Below, in pieces: positions 8,639-17,283 of a stretch of DNA of 64,000 bases. The notes under the pieces were generated by a model that worked only from the letters and a program-made list of their open reading frames with translations, ran no database searches and was not told where the DNA came from. Source of the DNA: Williamsia faeni (GTDB taxonomy: Bacteria; Actinomycetota; Actinomycetes; Mycobacteriales; Mycobacteriaceae). Both the position numbers and the translations under genes were made by a program. The stretch is from positions 124,001 to 188,000 of the forward strand of contig QJJF01000005.1 of assembly GCA_003202005.1 (NCBI GenBank), given 5' to 3'. How positions within the stretch are numbered: the first letter of the stretch is position 1; each line of letters starts with the position of its first letter.

Positions 8639-10504
8639 TTACCGGGCCATCGCCACGCTCGACTGTTCGATTTCTGCGGCCACCTCTGCGCTGAGCAGTT
8701 CGGACGCGAGTGAATCGTTGTGACGGAAGAAGCCTGCGTTGGTTCGGGGCCGGGGGAATGCGCTCGACCAGGTGTGGCCGGCGACCCAGGGACCGATCGC
8801 GTATCGAAGCGGGTGAACGACACCCTCGGCGTCCAGGATCCGTGACCGGCCGTCGACGGCGATCTTTGCCGCGCTGTCGGCAGTCGCTCGCACTTCAGTG
8901 ATCTCGCCGCGGGCGAACAACGTGCGCAGCAGGGCGTCGCCGCTTGCTGAGATCGAGGCGACGGGAAGCCGGGCATCGATGAGCGTGTCGGCATGAACGG
9001 TGTCCGGGTGAGCGGTACTGCTCGCCCGGAATGTGCCGGTGGCGGCATCAGCGGTGAACGACACCTCGGGTCCCAGGAACCGAACCACGCCCGCGCGGGA
9101 AAGCGCGAGCAACTGCTCCAGGCGCAGCGGAGGGGGACCGCTGGCGTAGAAGCTGAAGAACGAATGCAGCCACCCTTCGATGTCCGTCGCAATCGACTGG
9201 GCCGGGATTCTGCCGCGGCGCAGCAGTTCCCCGACTGTCATGTAGACCGACAGGAGTGCCGAGAACACCGCTGCGTCGTAGCTGAAGTACGGGTTCGAAC
9301 GTCGGTGCAGATCGTCCTCGATGTACGCGTTCAGGCGCTGCGTCACCTCATCTAGCCCCGTGAACGTCTCCCCGGACAGCGGTCGGTCCAGCCGATCGAG
9401 GTCGATGCGATCCTCCTCGCCGGGAACGAAGGTGCCGACGAGCTGGTCGAGTGTCGCAGACCCCCACTCGAGCGCGTCGAACTGGGACTCGAAATCGGCC
9501 CACGTCCCGCTGGTGCGGTCAGGATGGGCCGCGAAAAGTCGGTGATAGTGCGCCCACGCGATTTCCTTCGACGCCACCGGCCAGATGTCGTCCCGGAAGC
9601 TCAGCGGGCCGTCGCCGGCAAAGGCGTCGGCAGTGAAGTACTTGGGAAGCGGCGGGCGGGCCGCAGCGATGTCGTATGAGATCTTCGCGTGGTAGGGCAC
9701 GCCCCGGCGCGATCCGGCGTACATGAGCGGTTCTCTGCCCGACGGCGAATAGGTAAGGGCGCCTTCGGTGTTGCGTGCGAATGTTCCGCCGCGACTCTCG
9801 GCGAGCAGCACCATCCAGTCGATGAATGCCAAGCCCAGGCCGGCGACGAGGATCGGCTCATCTGCGGGAACGACGTCGGGGTCCAGGTCGGCGGTGTATC
9901 CGGGACCGACGTACGTCAACCCGTTGCCGGCCGCAAAGTCGTGGAGTGCGCGCTCGCGTTCCGAAGGGAGTGAGTCCGGGTGACCTTGCGCCAGCACGAC
10001 GATGTCCGCGCCGATGACCGAGCCATCGTCGAGCGAGATTTCCTGCGGGCCTTGGCCGGTGATGTCGACGACGGTGCCCTGGTGGTACGTGACCCGCGCC
10101 GAGTCGTCCGCGGTCGCCTGGTCGAAAACCCAACTCAGATAACGACTCTGCAGAGTGCGGGAGGCAAAAGACCCCGGGGTGAACTCCCGTAGCTCGTCGC
10201 GTAGTTCGGGATCCCTGCCGAGTTCTTCTGCGTTCGCCTGCACCCATTCGGCCAAAGTGGGTCCAGGGCGTACGGGGCCTTCGACCGCGGTTGTGTCGTC
10301 GGTGAACATCGTCACGTCGTCCGCGACGGAGTTCATCCACAGCAACGAAGGTTGGCTTTCGCGCCAGATACGACCGGCTCCGGGAGGGAACGGATCGATG
10401 ACGTGGATGTGAAGGTCAGGGTCGGTGGCACGTGCCAGCAGCCGCTCGAGAACGCCGGTTCCGCGTGGGCCGGCGCCGACGATCGCAATGGTCAACGGGC
10501 TCAT
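8639..10504 (-). CDS. FAD/NAD(P)-binding protein (HI0933/PF13454-like)
   Basis: A 621-residue flavoprotein. The N-terminus TIAIVGAGPRGTGVLERLL is a Rossmann dinucleotide site followed by an acidic strand end (IHVIDPFPPGAGRIW). A later segment, EPILVAGLGLAFIDWMVLLAE, looks like a second nucleotide-binding strand with GLGLA. Such proteins are annotated FAD-NAD(P)-binding and occur near N-hydroxylases and peptide or opine metabolism genes, but the reaction is unknown. The ATG at 10504 gives the canonical N-terminus; an upstream frame extension has no merit. The gene is divergent from the hydrolase at 10679 (174 bp gap). I cannot give a pathway. Confidence 0.8.
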   Translation of the reverse strand: MSPLTIAIVGAGPRGTGVLERLLARATDPDLHIHVIDPFPPGAGRIWRESQPSLLWMNSVADDVTMFTDDTTAVEGPVRPGPTLAEWVQANAEELGRDPELRDELREFTPGSFASRTLQSRYLSWVFDQATADDSARVTYHQGTVVDITGQGPQEISLDDGSVIGADIVVLAQGHPDSLPSERERALHDFAAGNGLTYVGPGYTADLDPDVVPADEPILVAGLGLAFIDWMVLLAESRGGTFARNTEGALTYSPSGREPLMYAGSRRGVPYHAKISYDIAAARPPLPKYFTADAFAGDGPLSFRDDIWPVASKEIAWAHYHRLFAAHPDRTSGTWADFESQFDALEWGSATLDQLVGTFVPGEEDRIDLDRLDRPLSGETFTGLDEVTQRLNAYIEDDLHRRSNPYFSYDAAVFSALLSVYMTVGELLRRGRIPAQSIATDIEGWLHSFFSFYASGPPPLRLEQLLALSRAGVVRFLGPEVSFTADAATGTFRASSTAHPDTVHADTLIDARLPVASISASGDALLRTLFARGEITEVRATADSAAKIAVDGRSRILDAEGVVHPLRYAIGPWVAGHTWSSAFPRPRTNAGFFRHNDSLASELLSAEVAAEIEQSSVAMAR

Positions 10505-10678
10505 GTCGTCCCTTCGTGGGTGTGTGTGGCGCGCGGACGAATTCGCCGCATTTGCCACAGTATGCACGGGCTGAAAATACGGGCGAATTCCGCAAAATCA
10601 CGCTGAGCAAAACCCTTTCCGCCGGTGGGAGGCAGCCGTAGTGTCTGATGCACGTGTGGTCTATGGCGGAGGTGCGAG

Positions 10679-11380
10679 ATGGTTCGGGTGAATGTCCGAC
10701 GGTGGGGGAGCGGGGATCGACACGCGGTTCTCATCCATGGTCTCGGCAACTCGTCGGAGTCGTGGTGGGAGGTCGGGCCCGAGCTCGCCCGTCGTGGCTT
10801 CAACGTGCTTGCCGTTGATCTGCCGGGACACGGGGCCAGTGAGCATCTCGACGAATACTCGGTGGAGGCGCTGGTGGATGCAGTCGTGGGCGCAGTGCCG
10901 GGGGAACCGGCTCTTGCGATCGGGCATTCACTCGGTGGTCTGGTCCTGGCGCACGCCGCGCCGGCGTTGCGTCCCGGCCTGGCCGTATACGAGGACCCCG
11001 CCTGGACCATCACCGCCGATCGGGCGGTCGTGGATGCGTTCCGTGCTCAGAAGAACTGGACCACAGCGGATATCGATGCTGCATACCCGAAATGGAGTGA
11101 GGGGAGCAAGGCTCGCAAACTCGTTGCACTCGGGCAGTGGGACGAGCGAATCCTCGATGGTCTGAGTTCGTTCACGCCGGCGAGTGTGACTGCGCCGGTA
11201 GTTCGATCCATCGTGGTGCTCGCCGATCCCAGTTATCTGATCCCCCCGGCACGTGCCACAGAATTGCGTGCCGCCGGATTCGAGGTGCGCTCCGTGCGGT
11301 ACGCCGGACATGTCGTTCATTTCGACGACCTGCCGGGCTTTCTGGAAGCGTTGGATCTCGCCCCCGTACATCCAGGCTGA
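10679..11380 (+). CDS. Alpha/beta hydrolase
   Basis: A compact 233-residue alpha/beta hydrolase. It shows the oxyanion motif IHGLG near residue 19, nucleophile elbow GHSLGG with Ser84, and a C-terminal base in AGHVVHFDD. The candidate acid is Asp in VLADPSYL. It has no signal peptide. ATG at 10679 is preceded by GGAGGTG. The TauD-family gene begins 44 bp downstream in the same direction, so they may be one transcript. Substrate unknown. Confidence 0.82.
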   Translation: MVRVNVRRWGSGDRHAVLIHGLGNSSESWWEVGPELARRGFNVLAVDLPGHGASEHLDEYSVEALVDAVVGAVPGEPALAIGHSLGGLVLAHAAPALRPGLAVYEDPAWTITADRAVVDAFRAQKNWTTADIDAAYPKWSEGSKARKLVALGQWDERILDGLSSFTPASVTAPVVRSIVVLADPSYLIPPARATELRAAGFEVRSVRYAGHVVHFDDLPGFLEALDLAPVHPG

Positions 11381-11424
11381 TCCTAAATCTCGATCGCACG
11401 GCGCAATCGGCTTAGCGTCGAATC

Positions 11425-12240
11425 ATGACAGCCACACTTTCTTACCGAATCCGTCGAGCCGGACCATTGTTCGGTGCCGAAGTCTCTGACATCGACCTCA
11501 CCGCGCCGATCGACGACAGCACTCGTGCAGCACTCCGGCGTGAGTTCGACGAACATAAGGTTCTCGTGTTTCGAGGCGCGAACTTGACTCCGGCGCAGCA
11601 GGTCGAAGCCGTGCGGATCTTCGACGAACCATTCGATCACCCCACCGCGATCCGGCACGATGAGCATCCCCTGGTGTATCCGTACGACGTCCGGAGTACC
11701 GGCAAGGCCAGCTCCTGGCACGTCGGAGGAGTGTGGCGGACTCCACCGTTCTCGATCGAATCACTCGTCTTCGAGGAAGTCTCGGACCTCGGTGGCCATA
11801 CGTTGTGGGCGGATCTCCAGGCCGCCTACGACGACCTATCCGATCCCTTCAAGGCACTACTCGAAGGTGTGAGTGCCGTATATGACTCCAACGCAGTGCA
11901 TTACGCCCAAGGTGCGGAACGCGGGGACGTGAAGACGACTGTTTCGCACCCAGTGGTCCGCGTGGACAAGAACGGTCGGAAGGGTCTGTTCATCAGTACC
12001 GGCGCTCTGCGGTTGGAAGGATTGTCCGACTCCGAGGGCCGGGCGGTGCTTTCCTATCTGCTGGAACACGCGTCGTCGCCGAACTACACCATCCGATTCG
12101 GTTGGGATGCAGGAGATTTCGTTCTGTGGAACAACCTCGCGACCTGGCACTACGCGATCGACGACTATGGCACGCAACCCCGCCGCTACCGCAAGGTGCT
12201 CGCGGCATCGCCATCGGAGGACGCCGTCGGCCCGGTGTGA
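11425..12240 (+). CDS. TauD/TfdA-family protein with an HxG iron site (dioxygenase or halogenase-like)
   Basis: A 271-residue member of the Fe(II)/2-oxoglutarate TauD/TfdA family. The N-terminus (LFGAEVSDIDL) and the segment GGHTLWADLQAAYDDLSDPFKALLEG align with taurine dioxygenase. The distal His is His242 in ATWHYAIDDY and the oxoglutarate Arg lies in PRRYRK (253-256). The usual proximal HxD motif reads SSWHVGG, so His99 is followed two residues later by Gly101 instead of Asp; the codons CAC GTC GGA at 11719-11727 show this directly. Losing the carboxylate ligand is the hallmark of non-haem iron halogenases (HxG/HxA), but also occurs in inactive relatives. It overlaps the convergent next gene by 55 bp. 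Confidence 0.85.
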   Translation: MTATLSYRIRRAGPLFGAEVSDIDLTAPIDDSTRAALRREFDEHKVLVFRGANLTPAQQVEAVRIFDEPFDHPTAIRHDEHPLVYPYDVRSTGKASSWHVGGVWRTPPFSIESLVFEEVSDLGGHTLWADLQAAYDDLSDPFKALLEGVSAVYDSNAVHYAQGAERGDVKTTVSHPVVRVDKNGRKGLFISTGALRLEGLSDSEGRAVLSYLLEHASSPNYTIRFGWDAGDFVLWNNLATWHYAIDDYGTQPRRYRKVLAASPSEDAVGPV

Positions 12241-13397
12241 CGCGGAGCCTGATCGTCGGGCAACACCACAGCGCGTAGTCCGGCGCGCAGGGTTTCCTTG
12301 GTCTGCATCCAACCGTCGGCCTCGTGGAGGCACGCGCGGGCCTCGTTCTGGTCGCCACGATCGGCGGCGACGTCTGCGGCGCGACGCCATTCGATCGCCT
12401 CATCGGTGCTGATTTGCAGGTAGTGCAGGATCGCGTCGCGGTCGTGGTCGCAGATCTCGGCCACCTCGTGGGGGGCGAGGAGGCCGGCGCTGTCGGGATC
12501 GAGATGCAACAGCACTATCAGCGCGGGCGGTAGCCCTCTGGTGTCATCGGTAGGTGTGGATCCCGGTTCGATCACATCGCCGGTGGCGCCGGCACAGACA
12601 ATCTCACGAGCGATTGCGCCGGCGCCGACACGCATGAACTTGAACCAGGCATGCAGCGCTTGTTCGAAGGCAGCGGCTATGAAAACTGTTGCATCAAAGC
12701 TGATCTGGGCGATTGCGTGGTTGTGGGAGACGCCGAAATCGACCGCTGGCCACTGCGGGTCGTGGAGATCGAAAACAGCTGTCACATGGGGGTTGGTGTC
12801 GACGTCGCGTGCGAGCATCGTGAACAGGTCGACGTACGACTCGTTGGGCCGCACGCGCAGCCATGAAGTGAGGCCACCGAGTGTGAAGGTGATGTCGCCG
12901 TCGTGGTCTTTGGTGATGGGGTCGCAGGTCACCTGGGCGAGAACGCCCTCGACCAGCGCCTGCAGATGGGCCGGACCGCTGGGACGTACCGACACCGTCG
13001 CGAGTGACGTCCCGGGGGAATCGTCGAGGGCGGGCCGGTCGAAGAACGCGGGATGCACAACCTGCCAGTGGTCACGGATCACGGCGGTGACGTCGGCGGC
13101 CATCTTGTCGACATGACGTCGGCCGACGGACAGGGTGAGCTCGCCGGAGGTGAGTTCACGCCAACCGCGCCCGAGTAGCGCTGCTGCCCACTGACTGTTG
13201 ACCAGCCCACAACGCACCCGGCCGCCGCGGGTCACGGTGAAGGTGAGCGCCTGCGCGTCTTCATCGAAGGGCGAATCGGGCCGTTCGATGACATGGCGGG
13301 CGCCGTATTCCAAGGCCGCCAGTGTATCGGCGAGGTGTAGCCGGAACTGTGCCCAGGCATCGTCCATCGACCTGTCGAAGTCGAGAGGTTCGGGCAT
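12186..13397 (-). CDS. Hypothetical protein, possibly TY-Chap/YbjN-like
   Basis: A 403-residue soluble protein I do not confidently recognise. The middle repeats a pattern seen in YbjN/type III chaperone-like folds: SVRPSGPAHLQALVEG, a segment TFTLGGLTSWLRVRP and VDLFTMLARDVDTNPHVTAVFDLHD, reminiscent of actinobacterial TY-Chap domains. The C-terminal 100 residues are charged and helical. There are no membrane segments. The ATG at 13397 has GGAG 8 bp upstream. Its 3' end lies inside the end of the convergent TauD gene (55 bp antisense overlap). Its neighbours give no functional hint. Confidence 0.7.
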   Translation of the reverse strand: MPEPLDFDRSMDDAWAQFRLHLADTLAALEYGARHVIERPDSPFDEDAQALTFTVTRGGRVRCGLVNSQWAAALLGRGWRELTSGELTLSVGRRHVDKMAADVTAVIRDHWQVVHPAFFDRPALDDSPGTSLATVSVRPSGPAHLQALVEGVLAQVTCDPITKDHDGDITFTLGGLTSWLRVRPNESYVDLFTMLARDVDTNPHVTAVFDLHDPQWPAVDFGVSHNHAIAQISFDATVFIAAAFEQALHAWFKFMRVGAGAIAREIVCAGATGDVIEPGSTPTDDTRGLPPALIVLLHLDPDSAGLLAPHEVAEICDHDRDAILHYLQISTDEAIEWRRAADVAADRGDQNEARACLHEADGWMQTKETLRAGLRAVVLPDDQAPRHTGPTASSDGDAASTLR

Positions 13398-13504
13398 GGT
13401 TGCTCCTGACTCTTGCCGGCCGGGGTACACACCCGTGGCCCGATGGCGGATCTGATTTGACGGCTTTTGACCGCAAATTGCACGCTATCGGAGGGGTCCG
13501 ACAG

Positions 13505-15187
13505 TCAGTCTTCGTCGTGTGAGTGAAGCCAGACTCGGGCGTCGGCGTAGGCGGCCAGGGTTGATTCACCGAGTACCGCGGTGGCCGGGAAGAACTCCAG
13601 TTTGATGCCCTGATGGGCCAGCAGCTTGTCGGTCCATTGGTCGCGAACGTGTGGGTCGACGCCGCTCAGGTAGAGGCGACCGCCGACCTGCTCGAGGCGG
13701 TCGGCGTAGTCGGCGATGACCGCGAAGAAGGTGGCACTGACGGAGGTCCGGCCACGTAAGCGCAAAACCACGACAGGGGAGCGGGCTGTGGCGGGGTCGG
13801 GCAATTTGGCTTGCAGGGTTCGGGCACCCGCGTAGAACAAGCTGCCGTAGATGTCGAGAATCACGACACCGTGGTCGCGCAGATGATCGGGAGCTTTCGT
13901 TTCGACGAGATGCTCGCCATCGACAGCGAGTCCGATCACTCTCAGATCCATCGCTTCTTGATTGAGTTGCAACAACAACGACAGGGCTACGCCGACGGCG
14001 ACCGCGATGGTCACCGGGAAAAACAACGTTGCCACGAATGTCACCAATAGCGCTGTACGCGAGATGAATCCGCTGCTCCAGATGGCATGGACGCGAGTGA
14101 AGTTGACAGCACCGGCAGCCGAGACGATCAACACCGCAGCGAGGGTCGGCATCAGGACCTTACCCACCAGACCCGACAACGCCACCAGGATCACCAGCAA
14201 CCACAAGCCGGAGAAGATTGCGGCCCACCGCGTTCGCGCCCCGACGGTTTGATTGAGGGCGGTCTGCCCGACCGAGGCCCCGACCGGCATGCCATTGAGC
14301 AGTCCGGCTCCGATATTGCCGAGACCCTGCGCCGCGAAGTCCTGGTTGGCCCCGGCACGCGAACCGTCGGGATTGGGTGTGGTTTCGGCAACCCCGGCAC
14401 CCTGCACGAGCACGATCACCATGACGGCCAGAGCTCCGGCGACGAGATTGGGCGTAAGGACGGTGAAATCCGGTAGCCCGGGGACGGGTAGGCCCGAGGG
14501 GATCGCTCCTTCGTCGGACACGGTGGGTACCGAGTTCCAGCTGCAGACCCAGGCCAGCAACCACGGCAGCGTCAACGCTGTCACCGCGGCGAACAGTTTC
14601 AGCCTGGTGCCTCCGAGAACGACCATGAGGACCAGCGCCATGACGCCCACGATCAGCGACGGAATGTCGATGTCGCCGGGATTGGTGACGACGTCGAACG
14701 CCTTTTCCACCGCGCGCCCGGCGTCGACGTCCATGCCGGCCAACGCGGGCAGCTGACCGCAGATGATATTCGCCGATACGCCGACCAGAAATCCCGTCAT
14801 CACCGAATGGGAGACGAACCGGGTGTATCGGCCCAACCTCAATATCCCGGCCACGACCATCATCACGCCGGCGATCAACGTGAGTACCACCAGCGCCGCA
14901 GACCGGTCCTGCGCCGGCATATCCGCCAGTGCTGACCCGGCTGCAAGGGCCGACGCGCTCGTCGTGGTCACCACCATCAACCGGCTGCTGGTACTGAATC
15001 CGCCGAAGACACGCCCGGCCACGCTGGCATACAGGCCCTGCACCGGACCCACGCCGGCGAGAACACCCGCTGCCATTCCGTCGGGAACGCTGCCGATGGC
15101 GCCCGGAACCCCGGCCATGACATCGACCTTCGACATCGGCTGGGTCGAGATCAGGCGGCGCGTCCGGTGCCACATCGCAGCGATCAT
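13505..15187 (-). CDS. SulP family anion permease with STAS domain
   Basis: A 560-residue inner-membrane transporter of the SLC26/SulP family (sulfate, bicarbonate or dicarboxylate). The N-terminal half has the family signature region GVPGAIGSVPDGMAAGVLAGVGPVQGLYAS, many hydrophobic segments follow, and a C-terminal STAS domain begins around HLRDHGVVILDIYGSLFYAGA and continues to the end. I prefer ATG at 15187; TTG at 15199 is possible. Sulfate is an attractive substrate because this window holds so much sulfur-linked regulation, yet no riboswitch or Cys leader is visible upstream, so the anion remains open. Confidence 0.88.
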   Translation of the reverse strand: MIAAMWHRTRRLISTQPMSKVDVMAGVPGAIGSVPDGMAAGVLAGVGPVQGLYASVAGRVFGGFSTSSRLMVVTTTSASALAAGSALADMPAQDRSAALVVLTLIAGVMMVVAGILRLGRYTRFVSHSVMTGFLVGVSANIICGQLPALAGMDVDAGRAVEKAFDVVTNPGDIDIPSLIVGVMALVLMVVLGGTRLKLFAAVTALTLPWLLAWVCSWNSVPTVSDEGAIPSGLPVPGLPDFTVLTPNLVAGALAVMVIVLVQGAGVAETTPNPDGSRAGANQDFAAQGLGNIGAGLLNGMPVGASVGQTALNQTVGARTRWAAIFSGLWLLVILVALSGLVGKVLMPTLAAVLIVSAAGAVNFTRVHAIWSSGFISRTALLVTFVATLFFPVTIAVAVGVALSLLLQLNQEAMDLRVIGLAVDGEHLVETKAPDHLRDHGVVILDIYGSLFYAGARTLQAKLPDPATARSPVVVLRLRGRTSVSATFFAVIADYADRLEQVGGRLYLSGVDPHVRDQWTDKLLAHQGIKLEFFPATAVLGESTLAAYADARVWLHSHDED

Positions 15188-15366
15188 GCTGTTCGACAAA
15201 TTATCCGGCCAACCCCGTCACGTTGATGTTCGTTGGATTTCTACCCTAGGCGTCGCATAGCCGAAACTCGACGATCTTCCGACCGAGCAATTCTGTTGCG
15301 AGTTCGGCGGAGTTTCAGATGTACTCGACTGACAAGGAACTTGATGGTGGAGGCGGAGCGACAAAT

Positions 15367-16068
15367 ATGACGGCAGCACCTGCGCGCCTACCCGACGAGC
15401 ATGTCCTCGATGACCCGATTGGTGCTTCGCTCAACGGTTTTCATGCCGGGTTCGCTCGGGTACGAGGGCGGGTTCGGCGATTTGAGCCGGACGTATCGAA
15501 GTTCATGTCGATTCCCCCGGATCCCACTGATGACGACTGGGCATCGGCGGCGTCGCTGGCGGTGTCGTCGCCGGCGATCCTGTTCAGTGCCGAGCGGTAC
15601 ACGGTCCCCGAATATTGGCCGGCGGTCAACACACTTGATCTGGTTCAGATGGTGGCGCACGACGTCAGCGGTGTCGGTGATCCGGACGCCGTGGACCTGG
15701 GCGAGGCCGATGTTCCCGAGGTGCTGGCCCTGACCTCGGCGACCAAGCCCGGACCATTCGAGATCCGCACCATCGAGCTCGGCACCTACGTGGGTATTCG
15801 GGACCGAGGCGAACTGGTGGCGATGGCAGGGGAGCGGATGCACGTTCCGGGCTGGACCGAGATCAGTGCGATCTGCACGGCGCACAGCCATCGCGGACGT
15901 GGGCTCGCAGTCCGGCTCATCCACACACTGGTCGGTCAGATCGAAGCTCGCGGGGAACAGGCTTTCCTGCATGCGGCGATCACGAACACATCGGCGATCG
16001 ACCTGTACAACCGCCTCGGTTTTCGGGAGCGCCGCCGCCTGGTGGCGACGGGTTTGAGTGCGATCTGA
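15367..16068 (+). CDS. GNAT family N-acetyltransferase (FR47-like)
   Basis: A 233-residue acetyltransferase. The N-terminal 120 residues are variable; the acetyl-CoA site is in ICTAHSHRGRGLAVRLIHTL (RGRGLA), and the C-terminal half ends with the strand pattern HAAITNTSAIDLYNRLGFRERR typical of FR47-like GNATs. The ATG at 15367 has GGAGGCGGAG 8 bp upstream; an in-frame ATG at 15319 would add 16 low-complexity residues and is less likely. Acceptor unknown. It precedes the CofH-like gene by 90 bp on the same strand. Confidence 0.82.
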   Translation: MTAAPARLPDEHVLDDPIGASLNGFHAGFARVRGRVRRFEPDVSKFMSIPPDPTDDDWASAASLAVSSPAILFSAERYTVPEYWPAVNTLDLVQMVAHDVSGVGDPDAVDLGEADVPEVLALTSATKPGPFEIRTIELGTYVGIRDRGELVAMAGERMHVPGWTEISAICTAHSHRGRGLAVRLIHTLVGQIEARGEQAFLHAAITNTSAIDLYNRLGFRERRRLVATGLSAI

Positions 16069-16158
16069 CGTCGGTGGAACCGCCCGGAGCCCGCGCGGCA
16101 GGCCGCCCAGGTGCACCTGCAACGAATGCATGTGCCGACCCGGTTCTAGAGTCGAAGG

Positions 16159-17283
16159 ATGACGTTGCGAAGGTCCTGGGCCGAAGACACTCGGCTCCCC
16201 GGGTCCACGGTGCGTCCTGCGCTGCGCCGAATCGCTGATGGTTCGGCACCGCTCGCCGATGCCGACTGGATACTGCTGCTGCAGGCGCAGGACGATGAGC
16301 TGGACGAACTGTGCGATCTGGCCGATGTCGCCCGTCGAAACGCAGTGGGCGACGAACTCACATTCGTCGCCAATCGGAACTTCGACACCGGTACCGTGCT
16401 CGACCTGATCGGGACACCGAGGCTCGAGGATCTCGTGGCCGAGGCGTGGACGCTGGGCGCCACCGAGATCTGCCTGCAAGGTCCGGTACCGCCGTCGCGG
16501 CCGGCCAGTGACTACCTGACCGTGGTCGAGCGCATCAGGGCCGTCGCGCCGGAGATGCATGTGCACGCCTACCGGGTGCCCGAGGTAATTGACGCAGCGC
16601 AGCGCCTCGACATCACCGTCCGAGAGTTCCTGTTGGCGGCACAGGCGGCCGGGGTGGGCACTGTGCCCGGTACGGCCGCGCAGGTCCTCGATGACTCGGT
16701 CCGTGCAGCGCTCTCGCCGACTGGCGAGGCGCTGTCGGTGGCCACCTGGGTGGAGACGATCACCACCGCCCACGGCGTCGGCCTCAAGTCGACCGCAACG
16801 ATGCTCTACGGCCACCTCGAGCGGCCCGACCATCAGGTCGCGCATCTGCGGCTGCTGGGCGCCATCCAGACACGCACGGGCGGGTTCACCGAACTCATTC
16901 TGATGCCGATGCTCCCGGAACTCGCGCCGTCACATCTGCGGGAGATGGCAACCCACGGTCCGTCCGCGCGCGAGACCCGGGCGGTGCACGCGGTCGCGCG
17001 GCTGATGCTGCAGGAATCTTTCGATCACCTCCAGGCCGCGTGGACGAAACTCGATGCCGACGCGCTGACAGCGGTCCTCCGCGGTGGCGCCGACGATGTG
17101 GGAGGCGTTCTGATCGACGGGACACTGATGCCAGGTGCCGGGCCGGAAAGTGGCCGGCAGCTGGTTCCGGCCGATGTGGAGCGCCTGGCCGCCGACTTGG
17201 GGCGGACCGTCCGCCAACGCACCACCCCGTACGGTTCGGCCCCGGCCGAACGCTGCGACGTCCTGCGCCGGGTCTTTGCATGA
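16159..17283 (+). CDS. CofH/FbiC-C-terminal-like protein lacking the radical-SAM cysteines
   Basis: A 374-residue protein clearly related to CofH, the second half of FbiC that helps make the deazaflavin Fo of coenzyme F420. Shared landmarks include ANRNFD (71-76), GATEICLQG, MHVHAY, GVGTVPGTAAQVLDD, STATMLYGH, RTGGFTEL and the C-terminal GRTVRQRTTPYG. In CofH the segment after NRN carries the CxxxCxxC iron-sulfur motif; here about 20 residues are missing at that point and the protein has only three scattered Cys (52, 105, 366). It therefore cannot bind a radical-SAM cluster as CofH does. It overlaps the monooxygenase gene by 4 bp (ATGA), so the two are coupled. Function unknown; a non-radical role tied to that flavoenzyme is plausible. 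Confidence 0.82.
   Translation: MTLRRSWAEDTRLPGSTVRPALRRIADGSAPLADADWILLLQAQDDELDELCDLADVARRNAVGDELTFVANRNFDTGTVLDLIGTPRLEDLVAEAWTLGATEICLQGPVPPSRPASDYLTVVERIRAVAPEMHVHAYRVPEVIDAAQRLDITVREFLLAAQAAGVGTVPGTAAQVLDDSVRAALSPTGEALSVATWVETITTAHGVGLKSTATMLYGHLERPDHQVAHLRLLGAIQTRTGGFTELILMPMLPELAPSHLREMATHGPSARETRAVHAVARLMLQESFDHLQAAWTKLDADALTAVLRGGADDVGGVLIDGTLMPGAGPESGRQLVPADVERLAADLGRTVRQRTTPYGSAPAERCDVLRRVFA

Noticed and set aside
15388-16845. 485-codon open frame on the minus strand opposite the GNAT and CofH-like genes
   Set aside because: Composition (Arg/His/Gln-rich, no domain pattern) is that of an antisense shadow in high-GC DNA; plus-strand genes have clear family motifs.
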